From Chloroflexi bacterium 54-19 (GTDB taxonomy: Bacteria > Chloroflexota > Chloroflexia > Chloroheliales > Chloroheliaceae): a DNA stretch of 64,000 bases. The DNA is taken from NCBI GenBank assembly GCA_001898225.1, contig MKTJ01000077.1:504352-568351 (forward strand), in the 5' to 3' direction. Within the stretch, counting starts at the first letter, position 1. Each line of letters opens with the position of its first letter. The notes beneath the pieces are model-generated. The model had not been told where the DNA came from. It saw only the letters and a list, made by a program, of their open reading frames with translations, and made no database searches. This document shows positions 17,734-24,910 of the stretch, piece by piece. The position numbers and the translations under genes are program-made.

Positions 17734-18612
17734 ATGATGCCTGTTACAAATGAAGTTGCGGGTGAGAAAATTACGCAGAACGTGCTGGCAAGCTTTGAGA
17801 ATGCCCCTGACGCCCGCTTGAAAGAAGTTATGACCAGCCTGGTATTGCACCTGCACGCGTTTTTGCGAGAAGTGAATGTGACCGAGGAAGAATGGATGGC
17901 GGGTATCCAGTTTCTTACCAGGACCGGCCAGATGTGCGACGATGCCCGGCAAGAGTTTATTTTGCTCTCGGATACCCTGGGCGTGAGCATGCTGGTGGAT
18001 GCCATCAACCACCGGGCCGGGGGAGGCAGCACCGAGAATACCATCTTTGGGCCGTTCTACCGGGATGGAGCCGAAGAAATGCCGGTCGGCGCCAGCATAA
18101 ACAAAGATGGCAAGGGCGACCCGGCGGTAGTCCAGGGCCGCGTCCTTTCGACCGAGGGGGCACCGATTGCCAACGCCACTCTCGACATCTGGGAGGGAGG
18201 GGCCAACGGTCTTTACGAACAGCAAGACCCCGACCAGCCCGAAATGAACCTGCGCGGGATTTTCCATACCGACGACCAGGGCTATTACCGTTTCGTGGCG
18301 ATAAGACCGGTCTCCTATCCCATCCCCGATGATGGGCCGGTCGGCGCAATGCTGCGGGCTCTCCAGCGAAAACATTGGCGGCCCGGCCATATTCACTTGC
18401 TGGTTAAAGCGCCCGGTTATAACCCTCTGACTACTCACATTTTCGCCAGTGGTGACGAATTCCTGGTTTCTGACCCGGTCTTTGGGGTCAAAGATTCGCT
18501 GGTAGTTGATTTTAACCGCAACGAGTCCGAGGAAGAAGCAGCCAAATACGGGGTGCAAGCGCCTTTCTATACGGCCAACTTTGACTTCATTTTGAAGCCT
18601 TCGGGCAAGTAA
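17734..18612 (+). CDS. Intradiol ring-cleavage dioxygenase (catechol/hydroxyquinol 1,2-dioxygenase-like)
   Basis: 292 residues with the N-terminal helical dimerisation domain and C-terminal catalytic beta-sandwich of catechol 1,2-dioxygenases. Non-heme Fe(III) ligands are visible: Tyr161 (GLYEQQDPDQPEMNLRG), Tyr195 (RPVSYPIPDDGPVG), His219 and His221 (HWRPGHIHLLVKAPGY). The EQQDP...MNLRG segment and STENTIFGPFYR are closest to hydroxyquinol-type enzymes. It cleaves a catechol or 1,2,4-trihydroxybenzene between the hydroxyls, giving a muconate or maleylacetate. AGAGG lies before ATGATG. Separated by 230 bases from the lyase gene, so it may have its own promoter. It indicates that the whole cluster handles an aromatic or N-heteroaromatic compound. 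Confidence 0.92.
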   Translation: MMPVTNEVAGEKITQNVLASFENAPDARLKEVMTSLVLHLHAFLREVNVTEEEWMAGIQFLTRTGQMCDDARQEFILLSDTLGVSMLVDAINHRAGGGSTENTIFGPFYRDGAEEMPVGASINKDGKGDPAVVQGRVLSTEGAPIANATLDIWEGGANGLYEQQDPDQPEMNLRGIFHTDDQGYYRFVAIRPVSYPIPDDGPVGAMLRALQRKHWRPGHIHLLVKAPGYNPLTTHIFASGDEFLVSDPVFGVKDSLVVDFNRNESEEEAAKYGVQAPFYTANFDFILKPSGK

Positions 18613-18641
18613 CCCGGCGACTAAAACCTTCAAAACATATT

Positions 18642-18684
18642 GAAAAAGAGCCTCTTGATAGAATTTTATCAAAAGGCTCTTTTC
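18642..18684. terminator. Bidirectional rho-independent terminator
   Basis: AAAAGAGCC at 18644-18652 pairs with GGCTCTTTT at 18675-18683, with additional inner pairing TTGATA/TATCAA. It lies between the convergent dioxygenase and secF genes. Confidence 0.88.
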
Positions 18685-18694
18685 CTAAGAGAGA

Positions 18695-19762
18695 CTATTG
18701 AGCAGCGGGTAAGGATTTCGAGCGGTTTCCGGCTTTGGAGCGTTTGCCAAAAGGCCAGAAACGATGCAGTTCGCCTTTCTCCCAGATAACCAGCAGCATT
18801 GAGGCGTTAAATATGCTGGAATAGGTGCCGCTGAAAATCCCGATAATCAGGGCCAGCACGAAGTTACGGATAGAGGCTCCCCCGAAAAGATAGAGGGCGG
18901 CCAGGGTAAAGAGAATCGTCAGCGAAGTGTTAACCGACCGGACCAGGGTTTGCAAAATGCTGTGGTTTACCAGGCTGCTAAAATTCTCGCCCGGAAAACG
19001 CAACTGGTTCTCCCGGATGCGGTCGAATACCACGATTGAATCGTGAACCGAGAAACCGATGGTGGTTAACAGGGCCGTTACGAACAGGGCATCCACCTCA
19101 ATTCCGAAGAAATAACCCAGGATGGCGAAGACCCCTATTACCAGGATGGCGTCGTGGAGCATCGCGATAATGGCGCAGGCGCCGTAACGCCAGGGGCTTT
19201 TAACCTTGCGGAAGGCATAGGCCAGGTAAAGCAGGATGGCCGCGGAAGCCGCCAGCACCGCCAGGGCCGACCGGATGGTGGTTTCGGCGGCAATGGTTGG
19301 TCCGGCAGAAATCAGGCTGAGCCGGTCGGGGTTAAACCCGTTGTTCTGACCGAACCGCTCGGTCAGCGCCCTGGTTAAATAATCTTTCTCGCCGGTATTA
19401 TCGGATACAAGGCTGGTCCGCACGATTATCAGGCCGCCCTCGCTCTCCTGGGCCATACCGTCAAAGCGTTGTTGTTCGCGGTTGCCGAGCAAAGCCTGTT
19501 CTTCCGAATTCAGGGTGTCTGCCGGTTTCTGGCTTAGCTGGTCGATAAAGCGGGCTTCCGCCTCCTTTAGAGTGTCCACCACCTCTACCCCTTCCGGAGT
19601 CCTGGCCGGGTCAAAATAGATTTCCCAGGAGGAGCCGCCTGTAAAATCAATGCTGGGACGCAGCCCGCCAAGTAGCATAAATAAAATCCCAGGCCCAATT
19701 ATCAGGAGTGAAAAAAGGGTAAAATACCACCGGTATTTAACTAAGTTCATCGGTTGTTTCAA
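18695..19762 (-). CDS. secF: Protein translocase subunit SecF
   Basis: Inner-membrane SecDF subunit that uses the proton gradient to help complete Sec-dependent export. Six membrane segments. Family signatures: RPSIDFTGGSSWEIYF near the first periplasmic domain, AMLHDAILVIGVFAILGYFFGIEVDALFVTALLTTIGFSVHDSIVVFDRIREN, and LVNHSILQTLVRSVNTSLTILFTLAALYLFGGASIRNFVLALIIGIFSGTYSSIF. A TTG at 19762 has GGAGAA six bases upstream and gives LKQPMNLVKYRW; the ATG at 19750 is the alternative. The gene is isolated: no secD lies on either side, whereas the two are usually adjacent or fused. SecD must be encoded elsewhere. Confidence 0.93.
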   Translation of the reverse strand: MKQPMNLVKYRWYFTLFSLLIIGPGILFMLLGGLRPSIDFTGGSSWEIYFDPARTPEGVEVVDTLKEAEARFIDQLSQKPADTLNSEEQALLGNREQQRFDGMAQESEGGLIIVRTSLVSDNTGEKDYLTRALTERFGQNNGFNPDRLSLISAGPTIAAETTIRSALAVLAASAAILLYLAYAFRKVKSPWRYGACAIIAMLHDAILVIGVFAILGYFFGIEVDALFVTALLTTIGFSVHDSIVVFDRIRENQLRFPGENFSSLVNHSILQTLVRSVNTSLTILFTLAALYLFGGASIRNFVLALIIGIFSGTYSSIFNASMLLVIWEKGELHRFWPFGKRSKAGNRSKSLPAAQ

Positions 19763-19925
19763 GCAGAATTCTCCAAAATTCAAAAAGAGTAAAATTGTAA
19801 CAGGAGAAATTATATAGATGGGAAAGGTGGAATTTTAGTCCCACCCGGCTTTGAAATAGGTGTTCGGTTGGGGTTGGTCAGGTAGCCGTTTGGGAGGGTC
19901 GCTTTTAGTCAAAAGAGAGGGTCCA

Positions 19926-19960
19926 CCCGGCCAACAGGCTAAGACTGGTATCCTGCCGGG
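19926..19960 (-). terminator. Hairpin downstream of the response-regulator gene
   Basis: CCCGGC (19926-19931) plus AGG pair with CCT plus GCCGGG (19955-19960). On the minus strand CTCTTTTGACT follows. A plausible terminator for the kinase/regulator operon, though about 115 bases after the stop. Confidence 0.4.
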
Positions 19961-20074
19961 CCGAAAATGGTCGATTCAAAAGGTGGAATTCCCTGGCATG
20001 AAATATCCTACCTTGCACTGAAAAGGCTTAGGGATAAATTTAATAAATTCTGGCAAAAGGCACAAGGGATAAAC

Positions 20075-20788
20075 TTATTCAAAACCTCTATCAAGCTGGA
20101 TTAGCCCTTTTTGGACCGCGTACATGGCAGCCTGGGTCCGGTCGGTGACGCCGAATTTTTGCAGAATGGTTGCCACGTAGCCTTTGACGGTCCCTTCACT
20201 GATTGCCATTTTCTGGGCGATTTCTTTGTTGCGGTCACCTCGCGCTATCAACCGCACCACCTCTAACTCTCGCTCGGTCAGCGCGACCTCGTTGCCTTTG
20301 GTCTCGCGCTGGGCCAACAAATTAAAGAAACGGGCGGTAAGTGAGGGCTGCATGAGCGAATGGCCCTGGTTGACCAGCCTGATGGAGCGGCAGAGTTCTT
20401 CTTTTGGGACATCTTTAAGCAGGTAGCCCCTGGCCCCGGCCCGGATACCTTCTAAAATATATTCGTCGGTGTCATAGGTGGTCAGGATAATGATTTTGAC
20501 CTGCTCGTCGGCGGCCCGGATACGTTTGATCGCGGCCACCCCGTCCAGGTTGGGCATCTGTAAATCCATCAAAATCACGTCCGGTTTGAGACGGTTAACC
20601 AGTTCGATGACCTGGAAGCCGTCCCCGGCCTGGCCTACCACCTCGAAATCGGCCTCGGCGTTCAGGAGGTGAGCAATTCCATCCCGGACAATCGTATGGT
20701 CGTCCGCCACCACGATTCGGATGGGAGGCGGGGCTTTCGGGGTTTCTTCCTTTTTATATTCGTTCAGTTCGTTCATTTTCATTTTCAT
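20075..20788 (-). CDS. NarL/FixJ family response regulator
   Basis: 237 residues. Receiver domain IRIVVADDHTIVRDGIAHLL with phosphorylatable Asp in DVILMDLQMPNLDG, Thr in IIILTTYDTDEYI and Lys in GYLLKDVPKEEL. The C-terminal LuxR-type helix-turn-helix is LTERELEVVRLIARGDRNKEIAQKMAISEGTVKGYVATILQKFGV. It overlaps the upstream sensor-kinase gene by 35 bases, so the pair is translationally coupled. Three closely spaced ATGs (MKMKMNEL) make the exact start uncertain. A DNA-binding regulator activated by the partner kinase; its target genes are not evident. The Flp pilin gene on the other side of the kinase is a possible but unproved target. Confidence 0.95.
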   Translation of the reverse strand: MKMKMNELNEYKKEETPKAPPPIRIVVADDHTIVRDGIAHLLNAEADFEVVGQAGDGFQVIELVNRLKPDVILMDLQMPNLDGVAAIKRIRAADEQVKIIILTTYDTDEYILEGIRAGARGYLLKDVPKEELCRSIRLVNQGHSLMQPSLTARFFNLLAQRETKGNEVALTERELEVVRLIARGDRNKEIAQKMAISEGTVKGYVATILQKFGVTDRTQAAMYAVQKGLIQLDRGFE

Positions 20789-21965
20789 TTCCTATCTTTT
20801 CGGTATCGGTGGAACCTGCGCTGCCCGGTTTCAGGGCAAAAGGCGACTGGTAGGGCACGCTGACCCGCACCCGGCAACCTCGCATTGGGGCAGTCTGAAG
20901 GGCAATCCAGCCCCCGACCATATCGGCCCGCTCCTGCATGGTCCGCAGGCCGTAACTTTTTGGATTTTTGGAATTATTCCCGGCCTCGAAGCCCGGTGTT
21001 AAATCAAACCCGACCCCGTTATCCTGTACGGTCAAGCAAATTTCTTCTTCGTCATAATCGAGATTTACGCTAACCCGGTCCGCTTTCGAATGTTGCCCCA
21101 CGTTATTCAGGGCTTCCTGGGCAATCCGGTAAAGGGCTGTTTCTATCTCGGTGGAAAGCGGCCTGATTTCGCCGCTGGTATCAAACTCAGTCTCTAACTG
21201 GTATTTAACCTTGATGGTATCGACCCAGAACTGTAACGCTTCCTGCAAATTCTTTCCGTCCAGGGGCAGGGGCCGCAGGTCCGCCACCGAGCGCCGGGCT
21301 TCTTGCAGGTGGTAACGCGCCAGTTCGTCTATTTCGTGCAGTTTTTGTTTTACCGGGGCCGGTATATCCTTTTCGAGAAAAGCTACCTCTACTTTCAAAA
21401 TAATAGCCATCAGCCCCTGGGCCAACACATCATGGATTTCACGGGCAATCCGGTTTCGTTCGTTAATTACGGCTACCTGGAGGTTCTGCTGGTGGAGCAA
21501 TTGGCTCTGCCGGTGTAACTGGTCCTGTACATTCAGACGGGTTTGAAGCTGGCTCTGGACCTCATTGAGTTTGCGCTGGTTGAGCAAAAACCGGTAAGCC
21601 CCGAAACTGAAAAGCAGGAAAAAAGCATAGGTTATCAGGGTAGAAAGCCAGGCTTCCCCGAAATCAACCCCTTTGCTGTAATAGTTGGAAAAGTAGAAGC
21701 CGATTATCGAGGTCGTGGCAACTACCCAACCACCCCAGCGTCCGAAACTTAACAGTCCCAAAATTATCGGCAAGCCGTAAAAAACGTCCAGCAAAAGTTC
21801 GGGCCGGGAGATATAAGCCAGGTAGGCAATCATAGCTGAAAGCAGGACTATACAACCTGCACTTGCTATTTTGTTAGCGGCCAGTTTTGTTAAAATTTCG
21901 GTTAAACGCGGCATTCTTTTTTCAAAATGCAAATGTATAAAAAAGGTTTCTTCTTCCCTATTCAT
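20754..21965 (-). CDS. NarX/DesK-type sensor histidine kinase
   Basis: 403 residues. Four or so hydrophobic segments in residues ~30-130 form an N-terminal membrane sensor (IASAGCIVLLSAMIAYLAYI, VFYGLPIILGLLSF, STLITYAFFLLFSFGAYRF), then a coiled-coil linker rich in Gln (LNEVQSQLQTRLNVQDQLHRQSQLLHQQ). The HisKA_3 box is INERNRIAREIHDVLAQGLMAIILKVE, and the ATPase domain has EALNNVGQHSKA (N-box) and LTVQDNGVGFDL (G1). YGLRTMQERADMVGGWI is the G2-like region. No recognisable ligand domain outside the membrane. The frame starts at 21965; an ATG at 21914 (MPRLTEIL) is an alternative. Confidence 0.93.
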   Translation of the reverse strand: MNREEETFFIHLHFEKRMPRLTEILTKLAANKIASAGCIVLLSAMIAYLAYISRPELLLDVFYGLPIILGLLSFGRWGGWVVATTSIIGFYFSNYYSKGVDFGEAWLSTLITYAFFLLFSFGAYRFLLNQRKLNEVQSQLQTRLNVQDQLHRQSQLLHQQNLQVAVINERNRIAREIHDVLAQGLMAIILKVEVAFLEKDIPAPVKQKLHEIDELARYHLQEARRSVADLRPLPLDGKNLQEALQFWVDTIKVKYQLETEFDTSGEIRPLSTEIETALYRIAQEALNNVGQHSKADRVSVNLDYDEEEICLTVQDNGVGFDLTPGFEAGNNSKNPKSYGLRTMQERADMVGGWIALQTAPMRGCRVRVSVPYQSPFALKPGSAGSTDTEKIGNENENERTERI

Positions 21966-22262
21966 ATTATACTATTTAACTCTTCCCTTATTTAGTTTCC
22001 CAGGAATGAAAATTAATAGCCGGGTGATAGGTCCAGGATACCTGCCATCCGGCTATCGGCTTATTTCGGCTGGCTGTTTCCGGCCTTACTTTTATGTCTT
22101 TAATTCAGAATAGGACTCCAGTAATGGAATAGTCCCATTTATTATTTGAGCCTGGAGCTTACCTATTGATTAACTTATAATTCCATCTATAATATAGTTA
22201 TCACCGCGTACAATTCTCCAACTAAATATTTAACCTAGCATTTATTTAACGAAAAGGTGGCA

Positions 22263-22442
22263 ATGGATATGTTAAATTTCAAAAAATTTTTTCGGGAATT
22301 ATTTGATGATGAGCAGGGCCAGGGGCTTGTTGAATACGCTTTAATTCTTTTCCTGGTAGCGGTGGCTGTTATCGCTATTCTGATTTTGCTTGGCCCACAG
22401 ATTGGCTCGGTCTTTAGCGCCATTACGGCGGGCCTCAGCTAG
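22263..22442 (+). CDS. Flp/Fap-type pilin subunit
   Basis: 59-residue class IVb pilin-like protein. A short basic leader (MDMLNFKKFFRELFDDEQGQGLVEYALILFL) contains the Flp hallmark G-QGLVEYALI, with Glu at +5 of the mature protein and a following hydrophobic helix (VAVAVIAILILLGPQIGSVF). Prepilin peptidase should cleave before the GLVEYAL segment. AAGGTGG precedes; ATGs at 22263 and 22269 are both possible starts. Tad/Flp pili mediate adhesion; no tad/cpa assembly genes lie in the window. It is a single-gene transcript closed by a very strong terminator, as expected for an abundantly expressed structural subunit. Confidence 0.9.
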   Translation: MDMLNFKKFFRELFDDEQGQGLVEYALILFLVAVAVIAILILLGPQIGSVFSAITAGLS

Positions 22443-22494
22443 AAGCCTATCCAACCAGAATCTGGCTAAAGAACACCTGGTTACAGGTGTATCC

Positions 22495-22544
22495 CCGGCC
22501 TGATTAGATGCTTTCCAGGTCTAATCAGGCCGGTTTTATTTTTT
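22495..22544 (+). terminator. Strong rho-independent terminator of the pilin gene
   Basis: CCGGCCTGATTAGA at 22495-22508 pairs perfectly with TCTAATCAGGCCGG at 22520-22533, followed by TTTTATTTTTT. A small extra hairpin (CACCTG-GTTA-CAGGTG) lies just before it at 22474-22489. Confidence 0.95.
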
Positions 22545-22626
22545 ATACCCACCAAATTTTTAAACTATTCGGGCCATGCTATACTACTGCCTGGTAGAAT
22601 TTTTATGCCGCCTGAAGGTCTCAATT

Positions 22627-23598
22627 ATGGTACGGGCGGAAAATGACGATAACCAGAAAAGTAAGATAGGTCATATGAAAATTAGCGATACTATAACGGG
22701 TGAAAATCGGTCTTTAACGCTGGAAAATGAACGCTTACGAGTGGTGGTGTTACCTGATGCGGGTGGTAAAATTATCAGTCTGCGCGACCTGCAACATAAT
22801 TACGAATGGCTCTCCCAGGGGCCGCTCCCTACGACGGAATTACTAAAACGGCGCCAGATCGGGGACCGCTGGACCGGGCGCGAGGGCTGGGGCTGGGACG
22901 AATGTTTTCCAAATATTGCGGCTGAAAACCCCGGTCTTTACGACCACGGCGAGATATGGAGCCGGCCCTGGCAATTTAAGACCGAGGGTAATCGGTTGGT
23001 CGGGACCGTCGAAGGCTATGCGTTTAATTATCTTTTCGAGCGCAGCCTCCAACTCGAAGATGCGGCCCTGGTGGCAACCTACCGGGTCACCAACCGGGCG
23101 GCGGAACCCCTGAAAGTTATCTGGGCCATGCATTCGGTCTTTGCGGCCCAGAGCGGGATGCGGATTGAGTTGCCGGAAAGTATTCACCAACTCAAGGTGG
23201 AGTCAGGGATAGCGGCAACCCCGGCCAAAAAGGGCGAAATGATAAGCTGGCCTTTGTTCAAAGACCCGACTAACGAAACCCTTGATCTGTCCGTAATACC
23301 GCCTCGTGATACCGCGCCTTTTGCACTCAAACTTTTTACTCCACCCTTAAGCGTGAATGAGGGCTGGCTTACTTTTAGCGGTCCCGGTGGAAAGTTGAAA
23401 ATAAGCTTTGACCCGGCCCGGATGCCTTTCCTGGGGTTGTGGCTCAATTATGGGGCCTGGGAGAACGCCTTTGAGGCCGCTCTCGAACCGACCCTGGCCG
23501 ATAGCGATGCTCTCTCAACCGCCGCCAGGGAGGGGAGGGCGATTAACATTGAGCCCGGTAGTAGTTTCGGCTGGGAAATCCGCCTGGCCGTAGATTAG
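22627..23598 (+). CDS. Galactose-mutarotase-like sugar-binding protein
   Basis: About 323 residues from the ATG at 22627 (AAGG nine bases upstream); ATG 22675 (MKISDTITG) is an alternative. Carbohydrate-binding beta-supersandwich pattern: LENERLRVVVLPDAGGKIISLRDLQHNYEWLSQ near the N-terminus, GWDECFPNI, a central FNYLFERSLQLEDAALVATYRVTNRAAEPLKVIWAMHSVFAA and the terminal NIEPGSSFGWEIRL. This is the aldose 1-epimerase/YeaD-like fold. The classical mutarotase HxxDHxxFN motif is not seen, so catalysis is uncertain. It stands alone between the pilin and the integrase. Function: possibly sugar epimerisation or recognition. Confidence 0.7.
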   Translation: MVRAENDDNQKSKIGHMKISDTITGENRSLTLENERLRVVVLPDAGGKIISLRDLQHNYEWLSQGPLPTTELLKRRQIGDRWTGREGWGWDECFPNIAAENPGLYDHGEIWSRPWQFKTEGNRLVGTVEGYAFNYLFERSLQLEDAALVATYRVTNRAAEPLKVIWAMHSVFAAQSGMRIELPESIHQLKVESGIAATPAKKGEMISWPLFKDPTNETLDLSVIPPRDTAPFALKLFTPPLSVNEGWLTFSGPGGKLKISFDPARMPFLGLWLNYGAWENAFEAALEPTLADSDALSTAAREGRAINIEPGSSFGWEIRLAVD

Positions 23599-23619
23599 CC
23601 TTTTTCCTTTGGCCCCTAC

Positions 23620-23655
23620 ACCGCGAGCCGGGTTATTACAGACTCGGTTCGCGGT
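23620..23655. terminator. Hairpin after the mutarotase-like gene
   Basis: ACCGCGA at 23620-23626 pairs with TCGCGGT at 23649-23655, with inner CCG/CGG. There is no clear U-tract, so terminator function is tentative. Confidence 0.4.
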
Positions 23656-23814
23656 CCTTGAAACCTACTTTGAACAGCAAGAATAGGGGAATTTTGCCCT
23701 TTACGTTTCCTGAAAAATAGCTTATGATAATTACACTTATCAAAGACTATTTTTATAAACAATGCTATAATCCTCATAAAAGATATATTGAGAGAAATAG
23801 CCGAAGGAGGGCAG

Positions 23815-24804
23815 ATGAAGGGCCGGGAAATAATAATTTCGGGTGAGAAATTCTCCGAGGAAAGCACTGCTCTAGAAATAGAAACGCTTCCTGACCTCTC
23901 GGAAAACCCGGCGGCTATCTACCTCGCTTCGCTCCGCCCTACCGGACGCCGGGCCATGAAAAATTTGCTGAATGTTGTTGCCGAAATCAGCAGTTCAGGT
24001 AGGCACACCGTCTTTACCCTGCCCTGGCACGAACTCCGTTACCAGCATACCGCCGCCATTCGCACCACCCTCCAGGAACGCTATAAACCGGCCTCAGTAA
24101 ACATGGCTCTCAGCGCCTTGCGCCAGGTCCTAAAAGAAGCCTGGCAGTTGGGCCAGATGAGCGCCGAGGATTACCGCCGCGCCGCCAACCTGAAGGTTGT
24201 CCGCAACAAGACTCTGCCGCGAGGCCGGGCCCTCAAAGGTGGCGAACTGGCCGCCCTGATGGAAGTTTGCGGCAAGGATACCTCGCCGCTGGGAGCTCGT
24301 GACGCCGCCCTAATCGCCGTTTTGTACGCCGGGGGGCTTCGGCGCTCGGAAGTGGCCCGGCTCGATTTAGCCCATTACGACCGGGAAACCGGCGCGCTTA
24401 CCATCCAGGGTGGTAAAGGCGGTAAAGACCGGATTGCCTACCTCGGCACCGGAAACGAAGCCCTGGACGAATGGCTAAAGGTTAGAGGCCGGGGGGCCGG
24501 GCCGCTCTTTTACCCTATCCGGCGCGGCGGGCACATTGACCACCACCGCCTAACCGAGCAAAGTGTTTTTGATATATTAAAAAAACGCGGCCTTGAAGCC
24601 GGGGTAAACTCTTTTTCGCCCCACGATATGCGCCGGACCTTTATCAGCGACCTGCTCGATGCCGGGGCCGATATTGCCACGGTCCAGAAACTGGCCGGGC
24701 ACGCCGATGTCCAGACCACCGCCCGTTACGACCGCCGGGGAGAGAACACCAAACGACAGGCCGCCGCCAAACTGCACCTTCCTTATAAAAAGACCGGGGA
24801 ATAA
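23815..24804 (+). CDS. Tyrosine recombinase / integrase
   Basis: 329 residues from the ATG at 23815, with GGAGGG close upstream. N-terminal SAM-like core-binding domain (about 30-135) and C-terminal catalytic domain. Catalytic residues in ATG numbering: Arg177 (YAGGLRRSEVARL), Lys in GGKGGKDR, His271 and Arg274 (SPHDMRRTF), His296 (KLAGHADVQTTARY) and nucleophile Tyr305. All are intact, so it should be active. It resembles XerC/D-like integrases of mobile units. A perfect inverted repeat lies 40 bases beyond the stop, and an AT-richer toxin-like gene follows, suggesting an acquired segment. No transposase or phage structural genes accompany it. Confidence 0.92.
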   Translation: MKGREIIISGEKFSEESTALEIETLPDLSENPAAIYLASLRPTGRRAMKNLLNVVAEISSSGRHTVFTLPWHELRYQHTAAIRTTLQERYKPASVNMALSALRQVLKEAWQLGQMSAEDYRRAANLKVVRNKTLPRGRALKGGELAALMEVCGKDTSPLGARDAALIAVLYAGGLRRSEVARLDLAHYDRETGALTIQGGKGGKDRIAYLGTGNEALDEWLKVRGRGAGPLFYPIRRGGHIDHHRLTEQSVFDILKKRGLEAGVNSFSPHDMRRTFISDLLDAGADIATVQKLAGHADVQTTARYDRRGENTKRQAAAKLHLPYKKTGE

Positions 24805-24845
24805 AAAATAAAGCGTATTCAGGAGATCTACTTTTGCCGGTTACT

Positions 24846-24875
24846 CTCTTCTTCGTTTAGTTAAACGAAGAAGAG
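24846..24875. repeat. Perfect 30-bp inverted repeat next to the integrase
   Basis: CTCTTCTTCGTTTA (24846-24859) and its exact complement (24862-24875) flank a 2-base centre. Read as a recombination site it gives 11-bp arms around an 8-bp TTAGTTAA spacer, the geometry of tyrosine-recombinase core sites. Read as RNA it is a 14-bp hairpin between convergent genes. No T-tract follows on either strand, which weakens the terminator reading. Confidence 0.7.
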
Positions 24876-24910
24876 CCCTTCTGACGGTACCGGTTGGGCT
24901 AAGGCTGGAC

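Noticed and set aside
24846..24875. Inverted repeat as an ordinary rho-independent terminator
   Set aside because: Not fully excluded, but no U-tract follows on either strand and the loop is almost absent, so it was listed as a repeat and candidate recombination site.
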